Shown here piece after piece: positions 1 through 7,719 of a stretch of 11,890 bases of DNA (within the stretch, counting starts at the first letter, position 1; each line of letters starts with the position of its first letter). Location: positions 1 to 11,890 of the forward strand of contig DATHBT010000135.1 of NCBI GenBank assembly GCA_035295985.1, given 5' to 3'. The translations under genes and the position numbers were made by a program. The notes beneath the pieces were generated by a model, which saw only the letters and a program-made list of their open reading frames with translations, was not told where the DNA came from and did not search any database. The stretch comes from JAIVGV01 sp035295985. GTDB lineage: Bacteria > Acidobacteriota > Blastocatellia > Pyrinomonadales > Pyrinomonadaceae.

Positions 1-1482
1 GCGGCAGAAGTCGGGGCGGCCGTCGCGCGGGCGCGCGAGGCGCAAGGGGGTTGGGGCGCGCGCAGCTTCGGCGAGCGCGCGGCGGTCTTCATGCGCGCGC
101 GCGAGATCATCCTGGCGGAGTTGGACGAGATCGCGAGTCTCATCGCGCGCGAGGCCGGGAAGCCCGCGGCCGAGGCCGTGGCGATGGAACTCGTGCCGTC
201 GCTCGATCTGATGCGCCACTTCGCGCGCGAGACCGGGCGGATGCTCCGGCCGCAGCGCATCCCCATCGGGCAGTACGAGCTGATGGGCCGCCGCTCCCGC
301 CTCGTCTTCCGGCCCGTCGGCGTGGTCGGCATCATCTCGCCGTGGAACTTCCCCTGGGCCACGCCGCTCGGCGAGGTCGTCATGGCTCTCATGGCGGGGA
401 ACACTGTCGTCCTCAAGCCGAGCGAGTTGACGCCGCTCGTCGGCGTGAAGGTCGGCGACGTGCTCGGCCGCGCGGGGCTGCCGGAAGGCGCGCTCGAGAT
501 CGTCACGGGCGACGGGCGGACGGGCGCGGCCCTGGTCGAATCGAACGTGAACAAGATCATGTTCACGGGCAGCGTCGCCACGGGGCGGCGCGTGGCCGAG
601 GCGGCGGCGCGGAATCTCGTGCCGTGCGTGCTCGAACTCGGCGGCAAAGACCCGATGATCGTGCTCGAAGACGCGGACATCGAAGCCGCGGCGCGCGCCG
701 CCGTCTGGGGCGCGTTCGCCAACTGCGGCCAGGCGTGCGCGTCGGTCGAGCGGTGCTACGTCCACGAGTCAATCGCACAAGAGTTCACCGAGCGCGTCGT
801 GGCCCGAGCGCGCGCCCTGCGGCAGGGGCCGGGCTGCGGCGAGGAAGGCTCGTGCGACGTGGGCGCGATGTCGAGCGAGCGGCAGCGCGAGATCGTCGAG
901 GAGCATTTGCGCGACGCCGTCGCGCGCGGCGCTCGCGTGCTCGCGGGGGGCGGGCGCGGCCGGGAGACCGGGTACTTCATGCAGCCGACCGTCCTGACGA
1001 ACGTCGATCACACGATGGAGGTGATGCGCGAGGAGACCTTCGGGCCGCTCCTCCCGCTGATGACTTTCAAGACAGAGGACGAGGCGATCAGACTCGCGAA
1101 CGACAGCCCCTACGGCCTGACGGCGAGCGTCTGGACGCGCGACGTACCCCGCGGCGAGAGGATCGCGGAGCGCGTCGAGGCCGGCACCGTGATGGTCAAC
1201 GAGGTGCTCTACACGCACGGCATCGCTCAGACGCCGTGGGGCGGCGTCAAGCTCTCCGGTATTGGCACGACGCACGGCCGCTCCGGGCTGATGGAACTCG
1301 TCCACGCCAAGCACGTCCACACCAACCGGCTCGCGCGCTTCCACGATCTCTGGTGGTTCAACTACACGCCCCGCGCCGCCTCGCTCTTCCGCGCGCTGGC
1401 CCGCCGCTTCTCGTCCGGCTCCGCGCTGCAAACCTCGCTGCTGCTGCCGCAGATGATCCGCCGCCTGCGCGAGCGCCGCTGA
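1..1482 (+). CDS. NAD(P)+-dependent aldehyde dehydrogenase, 5'-truncated by the window edge
   Basis: This gene oxidises an aldehyde to the acid with NAD(P)+; the substrate cannot be read from sequence. The frame is open from base 1, and residues before the first ATG (position 91) already look like an aldehyde dehydrogenase N-terminus (AVARAREAQGGW), so the true start lies upstream and 91 is internal. Counting from that ATG, I see the oxyanion-hole Asn in SPWNFPW (N86), cofactor-binding LKPSE (K109), FTGS (158-161), the general base in LELGGKDP (E182), the nucleophile in NCGQACAS (C216, bases 736-738), EETFGP (314-319) and PWGGVKLSG (382-390). All key residues are intact. After the usual family end there is a tail of roughly 50 residues with DLWWFNYTP and an Arg-rich end. 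A long open frame in +3 over the same DNA is a high-GC shadow. Family assignment is near certain; the substrate is unknown. Confidence 0.96.
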   Translation, partial: AAEVGAAVARAREAQGGWGARSFGERAAVFMRAREIILAELDEIASLIAREAGKPAAEAVAMELVPSLDLMRHFARETGRMLRPQRIPIGQYELMGRRSRLVFRPVGVVGIISPWNFPWATPLGEVVMALMAGNTVVLKPSELTPLVGVKVGDVLGRAGLPEGALEIVTGDGRTGAALVESNVNKIMFTGSVATGRRVAEAAARNLVPCVLELGGKDPMIVLEDADIEAAARAAVWGAFANCGQACASVERCYVHESIAQEFTERVVARARALRQGPGCGEEGSCDVGAMSSERQREIVEEHLRDAVARGARVLAGGGRGRETGYFMQPTVLTNVDHTMEVMREETFGPLLPLMTFKTEDEAIRLANDSPYGLTASVWTRDVPRGERIAERVEAGTVMVNEVLYTHGIAQTPWGGVKLSGIGTTHGRSGLMELVHAKHVHTNRLARFHDLWWFNYTPRAASLFRALARRFSSGSALQTSLLLPQMIRRLRERR

Positions 1483-1541
1483 GGCCGCGCCTCCCCGGCC
1501 GGCACAGCCCGCACGGTTTAGCAGGCCCTGCAAAATTTTTG

Positions 1542-1570
1542 TTGTGCCCGGCGGCCCAATCCTCTATAGT
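1542..1570 (+). promoter_or_regulatory. Candidate sigma-70-type promoter
   Basis: TTGTGC (1542-1547) is followed after exactly 17 bases by TATAGT (1565-1570), in the most AT-rich stretch of this spacer. It points toward the exported protein gene at 1832. The -35 match is partial, and this rests on sequence inspection alone. Confidence 0.35.
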
Positions 1571-1762
1571 CTCCCTCCCCCCAACAAGTCCGAGCATCCG
1601 TTGGCGTACGATTCATTCAACGGCCGGCCAGCTCCTCAATCTTCGGCCCGGCCAAGCGGCAGACAGTCTTAGACCGAACGGCATTCATCCTCTTAGTGCG
1701 TTTTAATCAGCCCCGCGTGTCACACAGGCCGCGCACGTCGGCCCTCACTACCTCAACTTCGG

Positions 1763-1790
1763 GAGGGGCTGCCCCGCCTGGCAGTCCCTT
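1763..1790 (+). promoter_or_regulatory. Leader hairpin ahead of the exported protein gene
   Basis: Bases 1763-1773 pair with 1780-1790 as a continuous 11-bp stem with two G-T wobbles and a 6-base loop (CCGCCT). The arm ends in CCCTTT. It lies about 30 bases before the ribosome binding site. It could be a leader terminator/attenuator, a stability element or an upstream terminator; nothing identifies a known riboswitch. Confidence 0.4.
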
Positions 1791-1831
1791 TGACGACAAA
1801 CACCGACAGCCAACCACTTCGGAGGAAACGC

Positions 1832-3466
1832 ATGAAAAGAGTTTTCGTAGCCCTCGCACTGCTGGCAGCCACGTTGCCGGCATCCCCGACTACTACGGCC
1901 CACGCCCAGAGCGAGCGCGCGCTTGAGCACCGGGCCGAGGTTTCTAGGCCCACTCACCACGACACCTCCTCACGCCCCCTGCGCGACATGGTCGAGACGG
2001 GCCAGCCCGCCGTCCCGCGCGGCGGGCGCGACTTCAAGCCCGGCGACCCGCTGCCCGTCGGCAACACCAACCCGTCCGGCGTCGATCCGCTGGCGGCGCG
2101 GGGCGTGGCCCCCTCCTCGGCCAACGTGAAGCCGATGGCTTCGGAGTTCGGCACCCCGATTGATCCCAACTACCGCGTCGCGCCGCCGGACACGACCGGC
2201 GACGTCGGCCCGAACCACTACGTGCAGTGGGTCAACCTCCGCTACTCGGTTTACACGCTGACTCGCGGCGCGAACAACGAGATCACCGCATTCAACCTGG
2301 TCGCCGGATTCCCGAAGAACGGGAACGTCATCTGGCAGGGCTTCGGCGGCGCGTGCGAGACGATGAACGACGGCGACCCCCTCGTGCAGTACGATCAGTT
2401 CGCCGACCGCTGGGTGCTCACGCAGTTCGCCGTCTCCTCCTCGCCCTACACGCAGTGCGTCGCCGTCTCGACCGGCCCCGACCCGACCGGCACCTACCAC
2501 CGCTACGCCTACTCCTACGGGACGGACTTCAACGACTACCCGAAGATGGGCGTCTGGCGCGACGGCTACTACATCACCTACAACATGTTCCGCCGCGGGC
2601 GCACCTTCTCCGGCAACAAGGTGTGCGCCTTCGAGCGCGACAAGATGCTCACGGGCGCGGCGGCCCGCCAGATCTGCGCGCAGACTTCCAGCAGCTACGC
2701 GAGCCTGATGCCGGCCGACATCGAAGGGAAGACCCTGCCGCCGGCCGGCTCGCCGAACCCGCTGCTGCACATCGGGTCGAGCGCGATGGGCTACTGGAAG
2801 TTCGCGGTCAACTGGGCGAATGGCACGGGCACGCTCACCGGGCCGACGGTCGTCCCCGGCGTCGCGTCGTTTAGCCGCGCCTGCGGCGGCGGCACCTGCA
2901 TCCCGCAGCCCGGCACCAGCCAGCAGCTCGACTCGCTGGGCGACCGCCTGATGTACCGCCTGAGCTACCGCAACTTCGGCACGCACGAGGCGATGGTCGT
3001 CAACCACTCGGTGGCGACGGGCGGCGTCAGCGGCATCCGCTGGTACGAGTTCCGCAACGCGGCGGGCCAGACCATGACGAGCGCCACCCCCGTCGTGCAC
3101 CAGCAGGGCACGTTCGCGCCCTCGCAGCCCTCCGCCTACCGCTGGATGGGCAGCGCGGCGATGGACAAGACGGGCGGCATCGCCATCGGCTACAACATCT
3201 CCTCCAGCAGCATCAGGCCGAGCATCCGCTACGCCTACCGCGGCCCCTCCGACACGCTGGGCGCCCTGGGCAACGAGAGCTTCGTCCTCGACGGCCCCGG
3301 CGTGCAGACGGGGAACAACCTCTCGCGCTGGGGCGACTACAGCACCATCAGCGTTGACCCGGTTGACGACTGCACGATGGTCTTCACGACCGAGTACATC
3401 CCGTCCAACGGCAGCTTCAACTGGGCCACCTATATCCACTCCTTCAAGCTGAGCACCTGCCAGTAG
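1832..3466 (+). CDS. Exported protein of unknown function, probable beta-rich fold, 544 aa
   Basis: I do not recognise a named function. The start is ATG 1832, with GGAGG six bases upstream and a Sec signal peptide directly after it (MKRVFVALALLAATLPAS... with a likely cut after AHA at residue 25). An in-frame ATG at 1790 would place 14 residues before the signal peptide and is unlikely. Mature landmarks are PPDTTGDVGPNHYVQWVN (118-135), YDQFADRWVLTQFA (187-200), DYPKMGVWRDGYYITYN (235-251), LGDRLMYRLSYRNFG (369-383), YRWMGSAAMDKTGGIAIGYN (436-455) and SRWGDYSTISVDP (498-510). These short aromatic and Gly/Asp turns, repeated along the chain, suggest a beta-propeller-like or other all-beta extracellular protein. 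There are eight cysteines (174, 209, 265, 282, 351, 356, 514, 543), an even number consistent with disulfides outside the cytoplasm. I remember similar proteins from Acidobacteriota, but with no assigned role. Confidence 0.88.
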   Translation: MKRVFVALALLAATLPASPTTTAHAQSERALEHRAEVSRPTHHDTSSRPLRDMVETGQPAVPRGGRDFKPGDPLPVGNTNPSGVDPLAARGVAPSSANVKPMASEFGTPIDPNYRVAPPDTTGDVGPNHYVQWVNLRYSVYTLTRGANNEITAFNLVAGFPKNGNVIWQGFGGACETMNDGDPLVQYDQFADRWVLTQFAVSSSPYTQCVAVSTGPDPTGTYHRYAYSYGTDFNDYPKMGVWRDGYYITYNMFRRGRTFSGNKVCAFERDKMLTGAAARQICAQTSSSYASLMPADIEGKTLPPAGSPNPLLHIGSSAMGYWKFAVNWANGTGTLTGPTVVPGVASFSRACGGGTCIPQPGTSQQLDSLGDRLMYRLSYRNFGTHEAMVVNHSVATGGVSGIRWYEFRNAAGQTMTSATPVVHQQGTFAPSQPSAYRWMGSAAMDKTGGIAIGYNISSSSIRPSIRYAYRGPSDTLGALGNESFVLDGPGVQTGNNLSRWGDYSTISVDPVDDCTMVFTTEYIPSNGSFNWATYIHSFKLSTCQ

Positions 3467-3489
3467 CTCGCGGCTTGAACTTCGGCAGC

Positions 3490-3530
3490 GCGGGGCGGGC
3501 GTCCAGGAGGCGTCCGCCCCGCAAACTTTT
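3490..3530 (+). terminator. Intrinsic terminator after the exported protein gene
   Basis: Bases 3490-3501 pair with 3511-3522 in a 12-bp GC-rich stem (one G-T pair) around a 9-base loop. AAACTTTT follows. It sits 24 bases past the stop codon at 3466. Confidence 0.75.
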
Positions 3531-3666
3531 CGGGCACGGGCGAACAGGTGCGTCAATCTCCCGGCGGGGTTGATTTCCCCCGCCCCACCCGGCAAAGTTC
3601 CCTTCGCCGGACAGGGAACGAGCGGCCCGTCTGCGGCTAAAATGATCGATCCGGTTGGAGGTTCGC

Positions 3667-4125
3667 GTGAACAATCTTTGGGTGCGACTGTCCGCCGCCT
3701 GCGCCCTTTACGCACTGCTCGCGGCGGGCGTTCAGGCCGGCTTCGGGGGTGAGATGAGCGAGACGGCAGGCAGCGAACCCGCTGGCGGGCGGACGGTACA
3801 GGCGGGCGCGTGGGGCGGCGAGCACATCAGCCTGCAAGTCACCGACCGCGGCGCGGAAGCCGAGTTCGATTGCGGTCGCGCGGTGATTCCGCGCCCGCTC
3901 AGGCTCGACCGCCGCGGCCGCTTCGACGTTGAAGGGACTTACTACGAGGAGCGCGGCGGCCCCGTCAGGCAGGGCGAGCGGGCCGCGGGCCACGGGGCGC
4001 GCTTCAGCGGACGCGTCGGCGGTGGCGAGATGAGGCTCACCGTCACACTCACCGACGAGAAGGAGCTGATCGGTGACTTCGTCCTCGCCCGCGGCCGGGA
4101 ACCCTCGCTCGTCAAGTGCCGCTAA
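3667..4125 (+). CDS. Small exported protein of unknown function, 152 aa
   Basis: The best start is GTG 3667: GGAGG at 3657-3661 lies five bases before it and a signal peptide follows (MNNLWVRLSAACALYALLAAGVQA). An upstream in-frame TTG (3655) overlaps that ribosome binding site. The mature part is beta-rich: WGGEHISLQVTD (49-60), AEFDCGRAVI (65-74), GRFDVEGTYYEE (84-95), ARFSGRVGGGEMRLTVTL (111-128) and a C-terminal VKCR. Two cysteines (69 and 151) could form one disulfide. The pattern WGG-x-hydrophobic-x-L, then E-F-D-C, then G-R-F-x-x-x-G-T, resembles small secreted proteins I recall from Acidobacteriota, none with a known role. A -10-like TAAAAT lies at 3638-3643 without a convincing -35. 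The function is unknown. Confidence 0.8.
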   Translation: MNNLWVRLSAACALYALLAAGVQAGFGGEMSETAGSEPAGGRTVQAGAWGGEHISLQVTDRGAEAEFDCGRAVIPRPLRLDRRGRFDVEGTYYEERGGPVRQGERAAGHGARFSGRVGGGEMRLTVTLTDEKELIGDFVLARGREPSLVKCR

Positions 4126-4283
4126 GACTTCCGGCCGCGCCGCATCTCGCGCCGCTGTCCGCATGTGACCGGCGCTCGCTTTCGTCCGCGGCCCCGCCGC
4201 TTGATTTCAAACGGGCCGCGCACTTAAATTTGAGCCGCGCCGATCTCCCGGTCGATTCCGTCTCTTCGGGGTAACACTCGGAC

Positions 4284-5315
4284 TTGCTCGCACGTTTCAT
4301 GCACGCGCAGGAGCGCCGCCACGCGCGCCGCAACGACAACCGCGTGGTGCGCCCCTTCGAGTGGGGCGCGGAGTTCGTCTCCGAACACCTGAACGGCGAC
4401 GATCCCGCCCGCGTCGTCGCGGACTACGCCCGCCGCGCCGTCGCACGCAGCGACGAGTTCTACGCGCTGCCCGAAATCGACGACTACAGACTCGACGCGG
4501 GGCTGCTCACCTGGACGAGCGCGATCAATACGCCGTCGCCTGAGAACAACACCGCCCGCGCTCACTTCTTCCCGGAGTTGACCATCACGGGCAGGCCCAA
4601 CGACACGCGCCGCGCCGTCGTCATCCTCCCGCACTGGAACGCGCAGCACGGCACCTACTTCGAGCTGGCCCGCGTCTTCAACCGCTTCGGCATCGCCGCC
4701 CTGCGCCTGACACTCCCCTACCACGAGGAGCGGCGCCCCCCCGAACTCGAACGCGCAGACCACCTCGTCGGCCCCAACGTCGGGCGCACGCTCCAGTCCA
4801 TGCGCCAGGCCGTCCTGGACACGCGCGCCGCCGTCCGCTGGCTGCGGATGCGCGGCTACGAGCGCGTCGGCATCGTCGGCACGAGCATCGGATCGTGCGT
4901 CGCCTTCCTCGCGCTCGCGCACGAGCCTGACTTGCGCGCCGGCGTCTTCAACCACGCCTCCGGCTACTTCGCGGACGTGGTCTGGCGCGGGCTTTCGACC
5001 GCGCACGTCCGCGCGGGGATCGGCGACGCAGTCACGCTCGAAGCCCTGCGCGAGGCGTGGCTACCCGTCAGCCCCTACGCCTTCGCCGGGAAGGTGGCCT
5101 CCGCCTCGCCGCCGCGCCCGATCCGCTTCATCTCCGCGCGCTACGACCTGACCTTCCCCCCCGATCTCACGCGCGACGTAGTCGAACACATGCGGGCGCA
5201 CGGCCACCCGCCCGACGTGGTCTGGCTGCCATGCGGCCACTACACGCTCGGCACCACGCCCTTCAAGCACATCGACGGCTGGAAGATCGTCACCTTCATA
5301 CGCAAGCACCTTTAG
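4284..5315 (+). CDS. Alpha/beta hydrolase, 343 aa
   Basis: This is a serine hydrolase of the alpha/beta fold, probably an esterase-like cytoplasmic enzyme; the substrate is unknown. From the TTG start at 4284, the strand with the oxyanion region is VVILPHWNAQHGTYFELARV (112-131), followed by LRLTLPYHEERRP (140-152). The nucleophile elbow is VGIVGTSIGS (S201), the acid is RFISARYDLTF (D288) and the base is PCGHYTLG (H319), so a full triad is visible. There is no signal peptide. An in-frame TAA at 4272 limits the N-terminus. TTG 4284 and ATG 4299 are both possible and neither has a clear ribosome binding site; I kept the longer form because the residues between continue the same N-terminal helix (ARFMHAQERRHARRN). 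The gene stands alone between spacers. It resembles the family often annotated abhydrolase 18, but I hold that label loosely. Confidence 0.9.
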   Translation: MLARFMHAQERRHARRNDNRVVRPFEWGAEFVSEHLNGDDPARVVADYARRAVARSDEFYALPEIDDYRLDAGLLTWTSAINTPSPENNTARAHFFPELTITGRPNDTRRAVVILPHWNAQHGTYFELARVFNRFGIAALRLTLPYHEERRPPELERADHLVGPNVGRTLQSMRQAVLDTRAAVRWLRMRGYERVGIVGTSIGSCVAFLALAHEPDLRAGVFNHASGYFADVVWRGLSTAHVRAGIGDAVTLEALREAWLPVSPYAFAGKVASASPPRPIRFISARYDLTFPPDLTRDVVEHMRAHGHPPDVVWLPCGHYTLGTTPFKHIDGWKIVTFIRKHL

Positions 5316-5361
5316 CCTGGCGGTCGGCGCGGCGCTCCGGGGTTGAGAGCCGGCGGGTCTA

Positions 5362-5453
5362 ACTCACCACGGAGACACGGAGGACACGGAGATCACACAG
5401 AGGGTTGTTTTCCTCTGTGCCCACTCCGTGCTCTCTGTGCCTCCGTGGTGAGT
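5362..5453. repeat. 92-base imperfect palindrome of ACACGGAG-type words
   Basis: The outer arms ACTCACCACGGAG (5362-5374) and CTCCGTGGTGAGT (5441-5453) pair perfectly. The innermost arms CACAGAGG (5396-5403) and CCTCTGTG (5412-5419) close an 8-base loop. Between them the arms consist of variants of the word ACACGGAG and its complement. It lies between the hydrolase stop and the TPR gene. The CACGGAG word is known from dispersed intergenic palindromes in several phyla. As RNA it could also act as a terminator. Confidence 0.8.
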
Positions 5454-5467
5454 AATCCTCATTACAC

Positions 5468-5482
5468 TCAACTCTAAGTTGA
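5468..5482. promoter_or_regulatory. Operator-like 15-base palindrome upstream of the TPR gene
   Basis: TCAACT-CTA-AGTTGA is a perfect inverted repeat with 6-base arms and a 3-base spacer, 60 bases before the TPR protein start. Its right arm overlaps a TTGACC -35-like word at 5479-5484, but no convincing -10 follows at normal spacing. No regulator is assigned. Confidence 0.25.
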
Positions 5483-5542
5483 CCTACTACCTGGCCCGAT
5501 GCCGCTGGACTTCCCACCGCTTTTGATCTCTAATCCGCGCCG

Positions 5543-6538
5543 ATGACACGGCCCTTCACCTACGCGCTCCTACTCTTCGCATTTGCCCTTATCACGCCGG
5601 CGCAAGCCCAGCGCGGCCGTCCGCCCGCGGGCGAGCGCCACGTGCGGAAGGTGTTCGAGCGCACCCCGCCCCCCGTCTCGACCGAGGCGCGGCGCGACAT
5701 GGAAGAGAAACTCCAAGAGGCGCGCGACGCGCACCGCCGCAGCCCGCGCGACGCCGACCGGATCATCTGGCTCGGCCGCCGCACCGCTTATCTGGGCCGC
5801 TTCCGGGAGGCAATCGGCATCTACACGGAAGGTCTAAGACTCCACCCGCGCGACGCCCGCCTCCTTCGCCACCGCGGCCACCGCTACATCACCATCCGCG
5901 AGTTCCGTCTGGCCGAGCGCGATCTCGCTCGCGCCGCGCGCCTGGTCTCAGGCCGCGCCGACGAGGTCGAACCCGACGGGCTGCCGAACGCGCGCAACCA
6001 GCCGACGAGCACCCTGCAATCGAACATCTGGTATCACCTCGGCCTCGCGCGCTACCTCCAGGGTGACTTCCGCGGAGCGCTCGACGCCTACCGCGAGTGC
6101 ATGAAGGTCTCGAAGAACCCGGACATGCTCGTCGCAACCTCGCACTGGCTCTACATGACGCTGCGCCGTCTGAACCGTGAACGCGAGGCCGCCGGAGTCC
6201 TGTCACCCATCACCTCCGAGATGGACATCATCGAGAACCGCGACTACCACCGCCTGCTCCTGATGTACAAGGGCGAGCTGACGCCCGGAGCGGTGCTCGC
6301 GGAGGCCGCGCGCGGCGAAACAAGCGCGCTCTCGAACGGGACGGTCGGCTACGGCGTCGGCAACTGGCACCTCTACAACGGCCGTCGCGAAGAGGCCACA
6401 GAAGTTTTCCGCCGCGTCGTCGCCGGGCCGCAGTGGACGGGCTTCGGCTACATCGCGGCCGAGGTCGAGCTGAAGCGCCTGCCGGGCGGCGCGGGGGCGG
6501 CGCACCGAGAGCGCGCACTAAGGCGCGCGGCAACTTGA
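5543..6538 (+). CDS. Exported TPR-repeat protein, 331 aa
   Basis: ATG 5543 opens a Sec signal peptide (MTRPFTYALLLFAFALITPAQAQ, likely cut near residue 22), so the protein acts in the periplasm or outside. TPR-like helical pairs follow: residues 63-99 (IIWLGRRTAYLGRFREAIGI is the clearest stretch), 104-136, 161-190 (IWYHLGLARYLQGDFRGALD), 195-220, and a last one at 268-294 (VGNWHLYNGRREEATEVFRR). TPRs bind protein partners, so an adaptor or assembly role is likely; no enzyme domain is visible. There is no clear ribosome binding site before the ATG, so the start rests on the signal peptide. Neighbouring genes are also exported proteins but are separated by hairpins, so they probably do not form one operon. 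Confidence 0.9.
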   Translation: MTRPFTYALLLFAFALITPAQAQRGRPPAGERHVRKVFERTPPPVSTEARRDMEEKLQEARDAHRRSPRDADRIIWLGRRTAYLGRFREAIGIYTEGLRLHPRDARLLRHRGHRYITIREFRLAERDLARAARLVSGRADEVEPDGLPNARNQPTSTLQSNIWYHLGLARYLQGDFRGALDAYRECMKVSKNPDMLVATSHWLYMTLRRLNREREAAGVLSPITSEMDIIENRDYHRLLLMYKGELTPGAVLAEAARGETSALSNGTVGYGVGNWHLYNGRREEATEVFRRVVAGPQWTGFGYIAAEVELKRLPGGAGAAHRERALRRAAT

Positions 6539-6569
6539 GCCGCGTCATACCTTGCGGCATTATCATCCC

Positions 6570-6598
6570 GCGCGGCCGTCGCCCCTGGCGGCGCGCGC
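6570..6598 (+). terminator. Strong GC hairpin between the TPR gene and the kinase-like gene
   Basis: Bases 6577-6583 pair with 6587-6593 around a CCT loop. After a two-base bulge, 6570-6574 pair with 6594-6598. There is no T-run, so it is a weak candidate for intrinsic termination. It could instead be a leader structure of the gene starting at 6632. Confidence 0.4.
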
Positions 6599-6631
6599 AT
6601 AATTCACACGGCTAAGGGGAAAGGTGAAATC

Positions 6632-7603
6632 ATGTTGAGTCAGTTAAAAGTCGGCAGACTGATCGCACTCTCTCTCGTCCTCGCGCTGTCGGCCTCCCAG
6701 CCGGCGCTGGGCGTCCAGAAGGACGACAAGAAGAAGAAACCGGCGCCGACGGGCACGCCCGTCCTCTGGCGCGAGCACGCGGACGCCTCCTCGCTCAACC
6801 TGCTCGACGGGCCGGGCGGCGAAGCGATGCGCCCCGATCTCTCCAAGGTCACGTTCGTCCGGGAGGAGACCGGCGGCTACTCGAAGAAGTACCGCGTCAA
6901 AGACGCCGCCGGCCGCACGTGGGTGGCGAAGATCGGCAAGGAGGCGCAGTCGGAGACGGCCGCCTCGCGCCTCGTCTGGGCCGCGGGCTACCAGTCCGAG
7001 ATCACGTATCTCGCGCCGAGCGCGACCATCGAGGGCAAGGGCACTTTCGAGAACGTCCGCTTCGAGGCGCGGCCCGAAGGCTACGACCGGCTCGAAATCT
7101 GGAAGTGGGCGCAGAACCCTTTCGCGAACACGCCCGAGCTGCGCGGCCTGAAACTCCTGATGGGTCTTCTCGAAAACTGGGACATGAAGGACGACAACAA
7201 TAAGATCGTTTACGTGCCCGGTGAGGGGGGGGCGCAGGGCGAGCTGCGCTACATCATCAGCGATCTGGGCGCGACCTTCGGCAAGACGGACTCGCCCGGC
7301 GGGGTCAGCTCCTGGCTCCGGCAGGTGCGCGGCACGCGCAACGAGCCGGGCGACTATGTGGGCGACAAGTTCATCACGGGCGTCCAGGGCGGCAATGTCG
7401 TACTCGACTACGAGGGCAAAAACTCCAAGCTGATGCGCGACATCACGGTCGAGGACGCGCGCTGGCTCGGCACGCAGCTCGCCAAGCTCTCCGACGAGCA
7501 GATCGCCGACGCCTTCCGCGCCGCCAACTACACGCCCGATCAGGTCAAAATGTTGACCGCGGCCGTCCGCTCCCGCATCAACGAACTCGTCGCCCTCAAG
7601 TGA
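6632..7603 (+). CDS. Exported protein with kinase-like residue layout, function unknown, 323 aa
   Basis: ATG 6632 has AAGGTG (6621-6626) upstream and a signal peptide (LIALSLVLALSASQPALG, cut near residue 27) followed by the lysine-rich linker DDKKKKPAP. The mature part has a glycine turn ETGGYSKKYRV (79-89), WVAKIGKE (97-104) where K100 sits like the ATP-anchoring lysine, then SETAASRLVWAAGY (107-120). Later come LLENWDMKDDNNKIVY (179-194) and YIISDLGATFGKT (207-219). The order Lys, then N-x-D...D-N, then D-L-G matches the active-site order of HipA/PI-kinase-like and secreted Fam20-like kinases. I recall similar exported proteins from Acidobacteriota without an assigned function. Kinase activity is inference: a glycine-rich loop of standard form is not visible. 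It could equally be a binding protein of the same fold. Confidence 0.85.
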   Translation: MLSQLKVGRLIALSLVLALSASQPALGVQKDDKKKKPAPTGTPVLWREHADASSLNLLDGPGGEAMRPDLSKVTFVREETGGYSKKYRVKDAAGRTWVAKIGKEAQSETAASRLVWAAGYQSEITYLAPSATIEGKGTFENVRFEARPEGYDRLEIWKWAQNPFANTPELRGLKLLMGLLENWDMKDDNNKIVYVPGEGGAQGELRYIISDLGATFGKTDSPGGVSSWLRQVRGTRNEPGDYVGDKFITGVQGGNVVLDYEGKNSKLMRDITVEDARWLGTQLAKLSDEQIADAFRAANYTPDQVKMLTAAVRSRINELVALK

Positions 7604-7677
7604 GGCGGCCCGCCCGCCGACCGGCGGCAAACACCTCAGCCCGCCGAGAAGCGGTAATTTATGAGCACCGGACGAAT

Positions 7678-7719
7678 TAGGCCGCGGCGGTATTCCCCGG
7701 GGAATACCGCCGCGGCCTA
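7678..7719. repeat. Perfect 42-bp palindrome without spacer
   Basis: Every base from 7678 to 7698 pairs with 7699 to 7719; the centre is CCCC|GGGG and the ends are TAGGCCGCGG / CCGCGGCCTA. It lies between the kinase-like gene and the low-GC cassette island. Each side is associated with a copy of ATTAGGCC (7676-7683 and 7726-7733). As RNA it could terminate transcription of the gene ending at 7603; as DNA it could extrude a cruciform. Confidence 0.85.

Larger units (their letters stand above)
1483..1831 (+). other. 349-base intergenic region / long 5' leader
   Basis: No coding frame here looks real. The first part has a weak hairpin (GCAG-GCC-CTGC, 1521-1531) followed by AAAATTTTT, a possible weak terminator for the aldehyde dehydrogenase gene. 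A promoter candidate follows at 1542-1570. The remainder would be a leader of about 255 bases ahead of the next gene. It contains a hairpin at 1763-1790 and ends in a good ribosome binding site (GGAGG at 1821-1825). Confidence 0.5.

Noticed and set aside
51..1706. Long open frame in +3 across the aldehyde dehydrogenase
   Set aside because: Its product is Arg/Ala-rich low-complexity text, while the +1 frame has every aldehyde dehydrogenase motif.
1483..1831. Riboswitch or tRNA gene in the long leader
   Set aside because: No cloverleaf or known riboswitch core could be traced; only a simple hairpin is visible.
1970..3715. 581-codon open frame on the minus strand opposite the exported protein
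   Set aside because: GC-rich antisense shadow with biased composition and no motif; the plus-strand gene has a ribosome binding site, signal peptide and terminator.
6644..7630. 328-codon minus-strand open frame opposite the kinase-like gene
   Set aside because: Mirror of the plus-strand frame; no start signal or family motif.
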